A stretch of DNA of 64,000 nt from Streptomyces sp. LBL (GCF_029893585.1 NZ_JARXYX010000010.1:124001-188000); one strand, 5' to 3'; counted from the stretch's first letter, positions 1-8,531 are shown. A program made the numbers and translations. The notes: generated by a model not told the origin, from the sequence alone.

Positions 1-147
1 CTCGGCCAGGGCGTCGTCGGCTCGTTCGCCGCTTTGATCGCCGGTGGTGCGGTGCTGCTCGGGGTCTTCTTCGTCGCCGCCCGCCGCATGCGCATCGAGG
101 AGCTGAACTCACTGGTCGGCATGGTGCGCGGACGGCTGGGGCGCTGA
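1..147 (+). CDS. murJ: Lipid II flippase MurJ (MviN), C-terminal end only
   Basis: The window opens inside this gene: 48 codons in frame 1 and a TGA at 145-147. The visible part is one hydrophobic, Gly/Ala/Val-rich membrane helix followed by a short basic, cytoplasmic-looking tail ending GRLGR. That is how the last helix of the MOP-family lipid II flippase ends. The assignment rests mainly on context: in Streptomyces murJ lies immediately upstream of a membrane pseudokinase gene and sigM, as here. No catalytic or transport residues are visible in this fragment. Confidence 0.7.
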   Translation, partial: LGQGVVGSFAALIAGGAVLLGVFFVAARRMRIEELNSLVGMVRGRLGR

Positions 148-276
148 GGCAGGGGTACGCGCGGGTACGCGCACAACCATCATCCGCCACCGTGTGTCGT
201 GCATAGTGGCGGACTGTGGGCACAATTGGTTTCGGCGTCGCACGGCGCGCAACGGATGGGGAGGCAGGGAACGACG

Positions 277-1998
277 GTGGCGGAACGGACCACGGCTGCC
301 GTCGACGTGGCAGACAACAGCGGTGACGAACCGCTGACCGCCAAGGCGGACCAGTCCACGGCCGACGGGGTGGCCAAGAACCGGGAGCGGGACACGGAAG
401 ACGTCGAGGCACAGGGGAGTGGCGGGACCGAGGGTCCCGGGAAGGCATCACCGCCGGAGCTGCACAGCGGCCACAAGCTCGCCAGACGCTACCGTCTCGA
501 GGAGTGCGTCACTCGTCTGGACGGCTTCAGCAGTTGGCGTGCCGTGGACGAGAAACTGCGGCGTGCCGTCGGCGTCCATCTCCTGCCCGCGGACCACTCG
601 CGGGCCCGTTCCGTCCTGGCGGCGGCGCGCTCCTCCGCGCTGCTCGGCGACCCTCGCTTCGTCCAAGTCCTCGACGCCGTCGAGGAGAACGACCTCGTCT
701 ACGTCGTTCACGAGTGGCTGCCCGACGCCACCGAACTGACCACGCTGCTGGCTCCCGCTCCGCTGGAGGTGTACGACGCCTACCAGATGGTCAGCCAGAT
801 CGCCGCGGCCATGGCCGCCGCCCACCGCGAGGGCCTGGCACACCTGCGCCTGAACCCGAACGCCGTCCTGCGCACCTCGTCCGGCCAGTGGCGCATCCGC
901 GGGCTCGCCGTGAACGCCGCGTTGCGCGGCGTCGGCTCCGACACCCCGCAGCGCACCGACACGGAGGCGATCGGCGCCCTCCTGTACGCGTCCCTCACCC
1001 AGCGCTGGCCGTACGAGAGCGACGCCTACGGTCTTTCAGGTCTGCCCAAGGACGTCGGTCTCATCGCTCCCGACCAGGTGCGCGCGGGCGTCCACCGCGG
1101 TCTGTCCGAGCTCGCCATGCGAGCGCTCGCCAACGACGGCGCCACCGCATCCCGCCATGAGTCCCCGTGCACCACGCCCGAGGAACTGGTGAAGGCGATC
1201 GGTGAGATGCCCCGCATCCGCCCGCCGGAGCCTGCGTTCACCGCCCCACCGGACTACCAGCACACCACCTACCAGCAGGGCACCTACGGCCGCCCGCCGA
1301 CCCACCCCGGCGCCACACAGCCGGTCCCGGCCCCTCTGCCTCCGTTGCAGACCCGTACCGGCAAGGCGTTGAAGTGGGCCGTCTCGGCCCTCCTCATCGC
1401 CGCGCTGGGGCTGGGCAGTTGGCAGCTGGCGGAGGCGCTGATGGACCAGGGCAAGAAGGCCGGCGACAGTGGCAGCACCCAGACGACCGACGGCAACGAC
1501 AAGAACAACACCGCTCCCAAGCCGGTCAAGGTACTGAGCATCGAGGGCGCCAGCGAGTTCGTGGCGAAGGGAGACGCTCAGCACCCGGGCGACGTCGACA
1601 AAACATACGACGGCAACCGGTCCACGTACTGGAAGACGAGCACCTTCCTGCAAGGTCCGCCTCTCGAGCCCTACAAGCCGGGTGTGGGCATCGTCTACGA
1701 CCTGGGTTCGGCGCAGAAACTCTCCAGCGCCAGCATCGGGTTGCGCTACTCCGGCAATCACACAACGGCCAAGCTGTACGCTTCCGGCTCGCTGACGCCG
1801 GCCTCGCTGGACTCGATGGAAGAGATCGGTAGCGTCACCACGAACGGCACCACGGCCGCGGTGAAAGTCACCAAGTCGGTGAAGACGCAGTACGTGCTCG
1901 TATGGCTCACCGCTGTGCCCTACTCGGCAGCGGATCCGAGCGCGTACAGCAACGCCGGCTACACGCAGGCCATTACCGAAGTGAAGTTCAAGGGCTGA
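277..1998 (+). CDS. Membrane-anchored protein kinase-like protein (pseudokinase) with extracellular F5/8-type domain
   Basis: About 573 residues. The order is an acidic disordered N-terminus, a kinase-like fold (about residues 70-310), a Pro/Tyr-rich linker, one transmembrane helix (about 366-388) and an extracellular beta-rich domain (about 420-571) resembling discoidin/F5/8 type C domains. The kinase motifs are degenerate: the HRD-loop position reads HLRLNPN and no DFG is visible, so catalysis is unlikely. In mycobacteria an equivalent pseudokinase and extracellular domain are fused to the C-terminus of MviN; here they form a separate gene 129 bp after murJ. A likely role, by inference, is phospho-dependent control of MurJ through an FHA partner. 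The frame opens at 199, but GTG at 277 is preferred because an AGGGA ribosome site sits 6 nt upstream. Confidence 0.8.
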   Translation: MAERTTAAVDVADNSGDEPLTAKADQSTADGVAKNRERDTEDVEAQGSGGTEGPGKASPPELHSGHKLARRYRLEECVTRLDGFSSWRAVDEKLRRAVGVHLLPADHSRARSVLAAARSSALLGDPRFVQVLDAVEENDLVYVVHEWLPDATELTTLLAPAPLEVYDAYQMVSQIAAAMAAAHREGLAHLRLNPNAVLRTSSGQWRIRGLAVNAALRGVGSDTPQRTDTEAIGALLYASLTQRWPYESDAYGLSGLPKDVGLIAPDQVRAGVHRGLSELAMRALANDGATASRHESPCTTPEELVKAIGEMPRIRPPEPAFTAPPDYQHTTYQQGTYGRPPTHPGATQPVPAPLPPLQTRTGKALKWAVSALLIAALGLGSWQLAEALMDQGKKAGDSGSTQTTDGNDKNNTAPKPVKVLSIEGASEFVAKGDAQHPGDVDKTYDGNRSTYWKTSTFLQGPPLEPYKPGVGIVYDLGSAQKLSSASIGLRYSGNHTTAKLYASGSLTPASLDSMEEIGSVTTNGTTAAVKVTKSVKTQYVLVWLTAVPYSAADPSAYSNAGYTQAITEVKFKG

Positions 1999-2023
1999 GC
2001 ATCGCCAAGGGGAAGGGGGTCCG

Positions 2024-2749
2024 ATGGCAGACGACACCGCGTACGGCGACACGAGCGATCAGGACCTCCTGGCTCTCCATGTAGAAGGCGATCCCGACGC
2101 CTTCGGTGAACTCGTACGGCGACACCGCGACCGCCTCTGGGCCGTCGCCCTGCGGACGCTGGGCGACCGCGAGGAAGCCGCTGACGCCGTCCAGGACGCC
2201 CTCGTCTCCGCGTTCCGGGCCGCCCACACCTTCCGGGGCCAGTCGGCCGTGACGACCTGGCTGCACCGGATCACGGTGAACGCCTGCCTCGACCGTGCCC
2301 GCAAGGCGGCCTCCCGCAAGACCTCGCCCGTCGACGACACCGAGCGCCTGGAGCAGTTGCTGGAGCCGCACGAGTCGGCCTCGGCGCCGGCGGAACGCAA
2401 CGACCTCCATCGGCAGCTCCTGGAGGCACTCGGCACTCTTCCGCCCGACCAACGCGCCGCACTCGTCCTCGTGGACATGCAGGGCTACCCGGTCGCGGAA
2501 GCGGCACGCATGCTCGACGTGCCGACCGGGACAGTGAAGAGCCGCTGCGCCCGCGGACGAGCCAGACTCCTGCCCCTCCTCACCCATCTGCGGCCGGAAA
2601 ACCGTGGCGAGGGCAGAGAAACGGGCGCGGGGCGGAACCGGACGCAGGGGACATCCGTCCCACCGGCAGCGGGACCCCGTGAGGCGGGTTCCCCGGATAC
2701 AGGACCGAGCGATTCAGCTGCGGTGAAGGGCGGAGGTGGGCGAGCGTGA
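2024..2749 (+). CDS. sigM: ECF RNA polymerase sigma factor SigM
   Basis: A 241-residue ECF sigma factor with region 2 (about residues 23-90, including the DAVQDALVSAFR stretch that contacts core polymerase and the -10 element) and region 4 (about 130-180, helix-turn-helix around VAEAARMLDVPTGTVKSRCARGR). It has an unusually long Gly/Arg/Ser-rich C-terminal tail of about 45 residues. The stop overlaps the GTG of the next gene by 4 nt, so sigma factor and anti-sigma factor are probably translationally coupled. The name comes from conserved position next to trxBA in Streptomyces. ATG 2024 follows a purine-rich AAGGGGAAGGGGG site. Confidence 0.9.
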   Translation: MADDTAYGDTSDQDLLALHVEGDPDAFGELVRRHRDRLWAVALRTLGDREEAADAVQDALVSAFRAAHTFRGQSAVTTWLHRITVNACLDRARKAASRKTSPVDDTERLEQLLEPHESASAPAERNDLHRQLLEALGTLPPDQRAALVLVDMQGYPVAEAARMLDVPTGTVKSRCARGRARLLPLLTHLRPENRGEGRETGAGRNRTQGTSVPPAAGPREAGSPDTGPSDSAAVKGGGGRA

Positions 2750-3681
2750 CAACCACGACAGGCACGGACGGGCACCCGGACGTCGCGGAGATCTCCGACC
2801 TCACCGAAGGCTTGCTCCCGCCATCGCGCACCGCGGATGTCCGCCTGCATCTGGACGAGTGCGAACTGTGCTCGGACGTCTACGCGTCGCTGGAGGAGAT
2901 CCGGGGAATGCTCGGAACCCTGCCGGGTCCCCCGCGCATGCCCGCCGAAGTCGCCGGCCGTATCGACGCCGCCCTCGCCGCGGAGGCCCTGCTGCATGCC
3001 ACAGCGACCGATGCCGCGGACACGCAGACGTCCGTAGGCGCGACGGCCCAGTCCCTCTCCGCCGCGGACAAGGGCACGAACGGCAACGCGCATGTTTCAC
3101 GTGAAACACCGACGACTGACCGCCCCGTAGGCAACGCCCGTGTCTCGACCACGGGCCCGGGCCGCAAAGAGCGCAAGAAGGGGAGCAAGCGCCGGATCGC
3201 CGTACTCGGTACCGTCTTCACGGTCGCTGCCCTGGGATTCGGCTCCGTGTTGGTGTCCTCTCTGAACGACGGCAAGCCGTCCGGTCCCGAGGCACATGGG
3301 CAGCCGTCCACCTCTGCGGACACGTTCTCCCAGGGAACGCTGGAGAAGCAGGTCTCCGATCTCCTGGCCAAGAGCAAGAGCAGCGGGAGTGCATCCCGTT
3401 CGCACAGTTTGGGCGCGGAGTCCCTTCCCGGCAGCGATCAACCCCGCCTCCTGCAAGATGTCACGGTCCCCGACTGCGTCCAGAGGGGCACCGGCCGCAC
3501 CGCCTCTGCACTCGCGACCGAGTCGGGTATCTACAAGGGGACAGAGGCCATGCTTGTCGTGCTGCCCGCCCCGTCCGGCGGCACACGGGTAACGGCCTAC
3601 ATCATGGACGCGACGTGCGTGTCGAACCCATCCGTCGGCCAGGCCAAGATTCTGCTGAAGCAGTCGAACGTGCAGCCCTGA
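2746..3681 (+). CDS. Anti-sigma factor for SigM (zinc-binding, single-pass membrane protein)
   Basis: 311 residues. The N-terminus carries an H-x3-C-x2-C motif (His35, Cys39, Cys42), the zinc-associated anti-sigma (ZAS) signature that clamps ECF sigma factors. A Ser/Thr/Lys-rich linker and one transmembrane helix (about 149-172) precede an extracellular Ser-rich domain, so it should hold SigM at the membrane and release it on an envelope or redox signal. Its GTG start overlaps the sigM stop (GTGA). A perfect parS site (3094-3107) lies inside the reading frame, encoding part of the linker. Function is inferred from motif and operon position. Confidence 0.85.
   Translation: MTTTTGTDGHPDVAEISDLTEGLLPPSRTADVRLHLDECELCSDVYASLEEIRGMLGTLPGPPRMPAEVAGRIDAALAAEALLHATATDAADTQTSVGATAQSLSAADKGTNGNAHVSRETPTTDRPVGNARVSTTGPGRKERKKGSKRRIAVLGTVFTVAALGFGSVLVSSLNDGKPSGPEAHGQPSTSADTFSQGTLEKQVSDLLAKSKSSGSASRSHSLGAESLPGSDQPRLLQDVTVPDCVQRGTGRTASALATESGIYKGTEAMLVVLPAPSGGTRVTAYIMDATCVSNPSVGQAKILLKQSNVQP
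3094..3107. promoter_or_regulatory. parS: parS site (perfect GTTTCACGTGAAAC)
   Basis: Exact match to the palindromic ParB-binding centromere sequence. It lies inside the anti-sigma factor coding sequence, so the codons and the site are under joint constraint. Confidence 0.95.
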
Positions 3682-3753
3682 GCCCGCGCGCTTCGTCTTC
3701 GTTCTGCGTGGTGTCCCGTTCGGTGTCGCCTCTCCGTGTGCCCGGCCACAGCG

Positions 3754-3779
3754 GGAATGCGCGACCCTTAGGATCCGTT
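3754..3779 (+). promoter_or_regulatory. SigR-type promoter of trxBA
   Basis: GGAAT at 3754-3758, an 18-nt spacer and GTT at 3777-3779. This exactly fits the SigR (disulfide-stress sigma factor) consensus GGAAT-N18-GTT. trxBA is an established SigR target in S. coelicolor. The promoter lies about 70 bp before the trxB start. Confidence 0.85.
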
Positions 3780-3849
3780 GGGTGGGATGAGAGTTCCGAG
3801 AGGAACTCCCCCGGACCTATGACGCAGTCCAGAGACGAGGAATCAAGCC

Positions 3850-4818
3850 GTGAGCGACGTTCGTAACGTGATCATCATCGGCTCCGGGCCCGCCGGCTAC
3901 ACGGCGGCGCTCTACACCGCGCGCGCGTCGCTGAAGCCACTGGTGTTCGAGGGCGCCGTCACCGCGGGTGGTGCGCTGATGAACACCACCGAGGTGGAGA
4001 ACTTCCCTGGCTTCCAGGACGGCGTCATGGGCCCGGAGCTCATGGACAACATGCGCGCCCAGGCCGAGCGCTTCGGCGCCGAGCTCATCCCGGACGACAT
4101 CGTCAACGTCGACCTGAGCGGCGAGATCAAGACCGTCACCGACACCGCAGGCACCGTCCACAAGGCGAAGACGGTCATCGTCACCACTGGCTCGCAGCAC
4201 CGCAAGCTCGGCCTGCCGAACGAGGACGCGCTCTCCGGCCGCGGTGTCTCCTGGTGCGCCACCTGTGACGGCTTCTTCTTCAGGGAGCAGGACATTGCCG
4301 TGATCGGCGGCGGTGACACCGCGATGGAGGAGGCCACCTTCCTCTCCCGCTTCGCCAAGTCCGTGACGATCATCCACCGCCGCGACACCCTGCGTGCCTC
4401 CAAGACGATGCAGGAGCGCGCCTTCGCCGACCCGAAGATCAAGTTCGTGTGGGACAGCGAGGTCGCCGAGATCCAGGGCGACCCGAAGCTGGCCGGCCTG
4501 AAGCTGCGCAACCTCAAGACCGGCGAGCTCTCGGACCTCCCGGTGACCGGCCTGTTCATCGCGATCGGCCACGACCCGCGCACCGAACTCTTCAAGGGCC
4601 AGCTGGACCTGGATGAGGAGGGCTACCTGAAGGTGGACGCACCCTCCACACGAACCAACCTGACCGGTGTCTTCGGCGCCGGTGACGTCGTCGACCACAC
4701 CTATCGCCAGGCCATCACGGCCGCCGGCACCGGCTGCTCCGCCGCCCTCGACGCCGAGCGCTTCCTCGCCGCCCTCGCGGACGAAGAGAAGGCCGAGCCC
4801 GAGAAGACCGCTGTCTGA
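3850..4818 (+). CDS. trxB: Thioredoxin-disulfide reductase TrxB
   Basis: 322 residues, the normal length for the low-molecular-weight enzyme. It passes electrons from NADPH through FAD to the redox-active pair CATC (about residues 136-139) and on to thioredoxin in the cytoplasm. Visible motifs are the FAD-binding GSGPAG near the N-terminus, the NADPH-binding GGGDTA after the active site, and the C-terminal FAD motif ending in GAGDV. The GTG start is preceded by GAGG. trxA follows after 44 bp, and the SigR promoter upstream predicts induction by thiol oxidation. Confidence 0.97.
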   Translation: MSDVRNVIIIGSGPAGYTAALYTARASLKPLVFEGAVTAGGALMNTTEVENFPGFQDGVMGPELMDNMRAQAERFGAELIPDDIVNVDLSGEIKTVTDTAGTVHKAKTVIVTTGSQHRKLGLPNEDALSGRGVSWCATCDGFFFREQDIAVIGGGDTAMEEATFLSRFAKSVTIIHRRDTLRASKTMQERAFADPKIKFVWDSEVAEIQGDPKLAGLKLRNLKTGELSDLPVTGLFIAIGHDPRTELFKGQLDLDEEGYLKVDAPSTRTNLTGVFGAGDVVDHTYRQAITAAGTGCSAALDAERFLAALADEEKAEPEKTAV

Positions 4819-4862
4819 CCCCTTGCCCACACTCCACGCATCAACCAGTTAAGGAGCCCGCC

Positions 4863-5195
4863 GTGGCCGGCACCCTGAAGAATGTGACCGACGACTCTTT
4901 TGAGCAGGACGTCCTCAAGAGCGACAAGCCCGTGCTGGTGGACTTCTGGGCCGCCTGGTGCGGTCCGTGCCGCCAGATCGCACCGTCCCTTGAGGCGATC
5001 GCCTCCGAGTACGGCGACAAGATCGAGATCGTCAAGCTCAACATTGACGAGAACCCGGGTACGGCCGCCAAGTACGGCGTCATGTCCATCCCGACGCTGA
5101 ACGTCTACCAGGGTGGCGAGGTCGCCAAGACCATCGTCGGCGCCAAGCCCAAGGCCGCGCTCGTCCGCGACCTGGAGGACTTCATCGCCGAGTGA
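4863..5195 (+). CDS. trxA: Thioredoxin TrxA
   Basis: 110 residues with the classic active site WCGPC (Cys33, Cys36), the preceding FWAxWCGPC context and a cis-Pro loop MSIPT. It reduces protein disulfides in the cytoplasm using electrons from TrxB, encoded just upstream. GTG 4863 follows an AAGGAG ribosome site at 4851. A parS site and a terminator-like hairpin lie immediately after the stop codon. Confidence 0.97.
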   Translation: MAGTLKNVTDDSFEQDVLKSDKPVLVDFWAAWCGPCRQIAPSLEAIASEYGDKIEIVKLNIDENPGTAAKYGVMSIPTLNVYQGGEVAKTIVGAKPKAALVRDLEDFIAE

Positions 5196-5196
5196 T

Positions 5197-5210
5197 GTTT
5201 CACGTGAAAC
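5197..5210. promoter_or_regulatory. parS: parS site (perfect GTTTCACGTGAAAC)
   Basis: Exact consensus, starting 2 nt after the trxA stop codon and just before the terminator hairpin. Confidence 0.95.
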
Positions 5211-5213
5211 ATG

Positions 5214-5245
5214 AATGGGCCGGCCCCCCTGGGGACCGGCCCATT
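5214..5245. terminator. Hairpin terminator between trxA and the GNAT gene
   Basis: Perfect 10-bp inverted repeat AATGGGCCGG / CCGGCCCATT with a 12-nt C/G-rich loop. It sits between convergent genes and could serve both strands. Confidence 0.7.
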
Positions 5246-5259
5246 CGCTTGAGAGCTGT

Positions 5260-5877
5260 TCAGAGCGGTCGCAACGCCGGCTCCTTCTGCACGGCCCCCA
5301 GCAGCCGATCAAGCGCCATCTCCACATCTTCCTTCCAGGAGAGCGTGGTCCGCAGCTCCAAGCGCAGACGCGGATACCTCGGATGCGGCCGGACCGTCTT
5401 GAAGCCCACCGCAAGAAGATGATCGGCCGGCAGCAGACAGGCGGGTTCCTTCCATCGCGCGTCACCGATGGCCTCGATCGCCTTGAAGCCCCGCCGTAGC
5501 AAATCCTTGGCGACCGTCTGCACCATCACCCGGCCCAGTCCCTGGCCCTGATAGCCCGGCATGATGAACGCGGTCATCAGCTGCACCGCATCAGGCGAGA
5601 CCGGGCTCGTGGGAAACGCCGTCGAGCGGGGGACATAAGCCGGAGGCGCGTAGAGCACAAAACCCACCGGCGCATCGTCGACGTACACGACTCGGCCACA
5701 GGATCCCCAGTCGAGTAGGACGGCGGAGATCCAGGCTTCCTTCTCCAGCGCGGGTGTTCCCGCCCTTACCGCAGCCTCGCCGCTGACTGGGTCCAACTCC
5801 CAGAAGACACACGCGCGACAGCGCTTGGGAAGGTCCTGAAGGTTGTCCAGGGTGAGCGGTACAAGCCGACGCCCCAT
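5260..5877 (-). CDS. GNAT family N-acetyltransferase
   Basis: 205 residues. The acetyl-CoA pyrophosphate loop is visible as the Q-x-x-G-x-G/A type stretch in GYQGQGLGRVM, after the beta-strand TAFIMP. The substrate is unknown. The N-terminal half contains RCRACVFWELD, with two cysteines, a segment conserved in the gene next to parB in Streptomyces. The frame is open for 71 further codons upstream, but ATG 5877 is chosen because GAGGAA precedes it and the upstream residues are Arg/Gly-rich noise. It converges on trxA and lies 326 bp beyond parB. Confidence 0.85.
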   Translation of the reverse strand: MGRRLVPLTLDNLQDLPKRCRACVFWELDPVSGEAAVRAGTPALEKEAWISAVLLDWGSCGRVVYVDDAPVGFVLYAPPAYVPRSTAFPTSPVSPDAVQLMTAFIMPGYQGQGLGRVMVQTVAKDLLRRGFKAIEAIGDARWKEPACLLPADHLLAVGFKTVRPHPRYPRLRLELRTTLSWKEDVEMALDRLLGAVQKEPALRPL

Positions 5878-6023
5878 GAAGGCTGTTCCTCGCTTCCTTC
5901 GCCCGCCGCATCGCGGGCGACCGTCAGAGAGCTCCGTTCCCTGAGCAGGCTGCCGACGAACCCGCCGACTGCGCCCAGCCCCAGGCCCACGCTCACCAGT
6001 CCGGTGCGGCTCACCGTTCGCAT
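5766..6023 (-). CDS. Possible small membrane protein overlapping the GNAT start (doubtful)
   Basis: An 85-codon frame starting at ATG 6023 behind a strong purine run (GAGGGGAGGGG). The first 30 residues contain a Gly/Val/Leu-rich segment (GLVSVGLGLGAVGGFVGSLL) that could be a membrane helix, then a basic RER. It runs 112 nt into the GNAT gene in another frame, where its composition looks like a shadow. A shorter real product is possible only if a conserved stop or frameshift exists. Low confidence. Confidence 0.25.
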   Translation of the reverse strand: MRTVSRTGLVSVGLGLGAVGGFVGSLLRERSSLTVARDAAGEGSEEQPSWGVGLYRSPWTTFRTFPSAVARVSSGSWTQSAARLR

Positions 6024-6203
6024 GGCCCCCGCCCCTCCCCTCAGAGGTGCTGCCGGATAGATGCGCCATACCCGAACGCATCGTATCCACGATGCGATTC
6101 CACCGATACCGCGTGAAAGCAAAGAGCAGGCCGGGTCCGGTACAGATCGGACACGGCCCACCCTGTCGACCGACTCAGCGCCCTCGCGTCGAGGACGTGA
6201 GAA

Positions 6204-7289
6204 TCAGTCCTCCGTCTCCTCGGAGTCGCCCTCCAGGAGGCTCTTCTGGAGGGCCAGCTTCTCGCCCGGAGCGAAAGTGCTGAGGATCCGCTCCAGATCC
6301 TCCGGGGAGGCGAACTCGACAGTGATCTTGCCCTTCTTCTGCCCCAGCTCGACTTTCACCCGCGTCTCGAAACGGTCCGAGAGACGGGTCGCGAGGTCGG
6401 TCAGCGCCGGGGAGACCCGGCCACCGGCCCGGGGTCCCTTGGAGCGCCGAGCTGTCTGCGAACGCGAGCCCATCAAGGTCACGATCTCCTCGAGAGCACG
6501 CACCGACAGCCCCTCGGCCACGATCCGGTGAGCCAGCCGGTCCTGCTCCTCCGAGTCCTCTACGGAGAGCAGTGCCCGGGCATGTCCGGCCGAGAGAACT
6601 CCGGCGGCCACCCGTCGCTGGACGGCCGGCGAAAGCTTCAGCAGACGCAGGGTGTTGGAGACCTGCGGGCGAGAACGACCGATCCGGTCCGCCAGCTGCT
6701 CCTGCGTGCAGTTGAAGTCCTTCAACAACTGGTCGTAGGCGGCGGCCTCTTCCAGCGGGTTCAGCCGCGCCCGGTGCAGGTTCTCCAGCAGGGCGTCCAG
6801 GAGGAGCTTCTCGTCGTCCGTGGCCCGGACGATCGCCGGGATGGCTTCCAGTCCCACCTCACGGCAGGCCCGCCAGCGCCGCTCGCCCATGATGAGCTCG
6901 TAGCTCTCGGGACCGAGCTGCCGTACGACAACGGGCTGAAGAAGACCGACCTCCTTGATGGAGGTGACGAGTTCCTGCAACGCATCTTCGGCGAAGACCT
7001 CACGGGGCTGCCGCCGGTTCGGCTTGATGGAGTCGAGGGGAATCTCCGCGAAGTGGACGCCCATCGGAGGCTCGGGCTCCTCGGTTTCATGTGAAACCGG
7101 CGGGAGGGTGGCCACCTTCGCCGCAGCCACCCCGCGATCGGTAGTCAGCCCCGGAACCGTCGCCGCCGGGGACGTCGAGGCGGTGCCACTCATTGCGGCC
7201 GGAGTCACATGCTTCTCCGTCGGGGCAGGAGGGATCAGTGCGCCCAGACCACGGCCCAACCCCCCCAACCCCCTCCGTCGCTCGCTCAC
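6204..7289 (-). CDS. parB: Chromosome-partitioning protein ParB (CTPase/parS-binding)
   Basis: 361 residues. An N-terminal ParA-interacting basic stretch (RRRGLGGLGRGLGALIP) is followed by a Ser/Thr/Pro-rich linker, the CTP-binding ParB/Srx domain with GERRWRA, a helix-turn-helix (EEQLADRIGRSRPQVSNTLRLL context) and a C-terminal dimerisation domain rich in Lys/Glu. ParB loads at parS sites around oriC, spreads by CTP-dependent sliding and forms the segrosome segregated by ParA, in Streptomyces mainly during sporulation septation. The start codon ATG 7289 overlaps the parA stop by 4 nt. A one-mismatch parS-like site lies inside the gene. Confidence 0.97.
   Translation of the reverse strand: MSERRRGLGGLGRGLGALIPPAPTEKHVTPAAMSGTASTSPAATVPGLTTDRGVAAAKVATLPPVSHETEEPEPPMGVHFAEIPLDSIKPNRRQPREVFAEDALQELVTSIKEVGLLQPVVVRQLGPESYELIMGERRWRACREVGLEAIPAIVRATDDEKLLLDALLENLHRARLNPLEEAAAYDQLLKDFNCTQEQLADRIGRSRPQVSNTLRLLKLSPAVQRRVAAGVLSAGHARALLSVEDSEEQDRLAHRIVAEGLSVRALEEIVTLMGSRSQTARRSKGPRAGGRVSPALTDLATRLSDRFETRVKVELGQKKGKITVEFASPEDLERILSTFAPGEKLALQKSLLEGDSEETED
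7084..7097. promoter_or_regulatory. parS: parS-like site, one mismatch (GTTTCATGTGAAAC)
   Basis: 13 of 14 positions match parS. It lies within the parB reading frame, in the linker region, so it could allow autorepression or nucleation at its own gene. Confidence 0.7.
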
Positions 7290-8359
7290 TGGATCCCCTC
7301 CACCATGCTCGGATTGCTCTGTGCGCCGATGTGCGCGTGTGTCGCGTCGTAGGAGACACCGACACCCTTCAGCGCGATTTCTCGTGCCGCCTCAAGATAG
7401 GAGAGGGCACCGCTAGATCCTGGATCATAGGTCAGCACCGTCTGTCCGTAGCTCGGCGCCTCGGAGATACGGACCGAGCGGGGAATGCTCGTCCGCAGCA
7501 CCTCGTCGCTGAAATGAGTGCGCACCTCGTCGGCGACTTGCGACGCAAGGCGCGTCCTGCCGTCGTACATGGTGAGCAGGATGGTCGACACATGCAGGAC
7601 GGGGTTGAGGTGCCCCCGTACCAGGTCGACGTTACGCAGCAGCTGTCCCAGGCCCTCCAGCGCGTAGTACTCGCACTGGATGGGGATGAGGACTTCCTGG
7701 CCGGCCACCATCGCATTGACGGTCAACAGGCCGAGTGAGGGCGGGCAGTCGATGAGGATGTAGTCCAGCGGCTGCTCATAAGCCTGGATCGCTCGCTGCA
7801 GCCGACTTTCCCGGGCCACCAGGGACACCAACTCGATCTCCGCACCGGCGAGATCGATGGTGGCGGGGGCGCAGAAGAGTCCCTCGACATCAGGGACCGG
7901 CTGCACGACCTCGGAGAGTGGCCTGCTGTCGACCAGTACGTCGTAGATGGAAGGGACTTCGGCGTGGTGGTCGACCCCCAGCGCGGTGGACGCGTTGCCC
8001 TGGGGGTCGAGGTCGACCACCAGCACACGGGCACCGTGCAGAGCCAGCGAAGCGGCAAGGTTGACGGTCGTCGTCGTCTTGCCCACTCCGCCCTTCTGAT
8101 TGGCGACCACCATGACCCTGGTCTGCTCGGGACGCGGCAGACCCTCGCCGGCGCGGCCCAGAGCCTCGACCGCCAATTGGGCAGCACGACCGATCGGAGT
8201 GTCGTCCATTGGGGGCGGTGTTTCACGTGAAACATCCTCCCCCATCGACTCGGTACGGGGACCAGGGACCGGATCGGTCATCGGTCCCGCGATGTTGGCG
8301 TCGGACCGCAACGATTCACTCTCCTCGACTTCAGGCTCGCAATGAACAGAGCCTCCCAT
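7286..8359 (-). CDS. parA: Chromosome-partitioning ATPase ParA (Walker-type, Soj family)
   Basis: 357 residues from ATG 8359. A roughly 90-residue acidic, Pro-rich N-terminal extension typical of streptomycetes precedes the MinD/ParA ATPase: deviant Walker A KGGVGKTTT, Walker A' DLDPQGNAST and Walker B YILIDCPPS. It binds DNA non-specifically as an ATP dimer and moves ParB-parS complexes. Another in-frame ATG at 8428 has a better ribosome site (GGAG, 5-nt spacer) and would add 23 residues; 8359 is preferred on family length. A perfect parS site lies inside the coding region at 8220-8233, and two DnaA boxes sit just upstream of the start. Confidence 0.95.
   Translation of the reverse strand: MGGSVHCEPEVEESESLRSDANIAGPMTDPVPGPRTESMGEDVSRETPPPMDDTPIGRAAQLAVEALGRAGEGLPRPEQTRVMVVANQKGGVGKTTTTVNLAASLALHGARVLVVDLDPQGNASTALGVDHHAEVPSIYDVLVDSRPLSEVVQPVPDVEGLFCAPATIDLAGAEIELVSLVARESRLQRAIQAYEQPLDYILIDCPPSLGLLTVNAMVAGQEVLIPIQCEYYALEGLGQLLRNVDLVRGHLNPVLHVSTILLTMYDGRTRLASQVADEVRTHFSDEVLRTSIPRSVRISEAPSYGQTVLTYDPGSSGALSYLEAAREIALKGVGVSYDATHAHIGAQSNPSMVEGIQ
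8220..8233. promoter_or_regulatory. parS: parS site (perfect) inside parA
   Basis: Exact GTTTCACGTGAAAC within the region encoding the ParA N-terminal extension (on the minus strand it encodes part of DVSRET). Confidence 0.95.
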
Positions 8360-8395
8360 GTCTTCGGGGTCGTGAACCACTGAGGCCCGTTGTTC

Positions 8396-8422
8396 TGTGG
8401 AGAAATCCACCTCTGTGGACAA
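8396..8422. promoter_or_regulatory. Two DnaA boxes at the parA 5' end
   Basis: TGTGGAGAA (8396-8404, one mismatch) and TGTGGACAA (8414-8422, the perfect complement of TTGTCCACA). Both lie 37-63 bp upstream of the chosen parA start, in the same orientation and 18 bp apart. That arrangement could couple parAB transcription to DnaA; this regulatory role is inference. Confidence 0.65.
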
Positions 8423-8517
8423 CTCCATGCCCTCTCCGAGTGAACCGAGAGGCTTCCGATCGCGGGGTTCGGCAGCGGCCCGGCCCCGACTGATGATGCC
8501 GTGCAGCAGTGAGCGAC

Positions 8518-8531
8518 GTTTCACGTGAAAC
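8518..8531. promoter_or_regulatory. parS: parS site (perfect) in the parA-rsmG gap
   Basis: Exact consensus, about 160 bp upstream of parA on the minus strand, in the region expected to hold the parAB promoters. Confidence 0.95.

Noticed and set aside
5766..6161. 131-codon minus-strand frame over the GNAT start
   Set aside because: Kept only as a doubtful shorter ORF; the part overlapping the GNAT gene has shadow composition.
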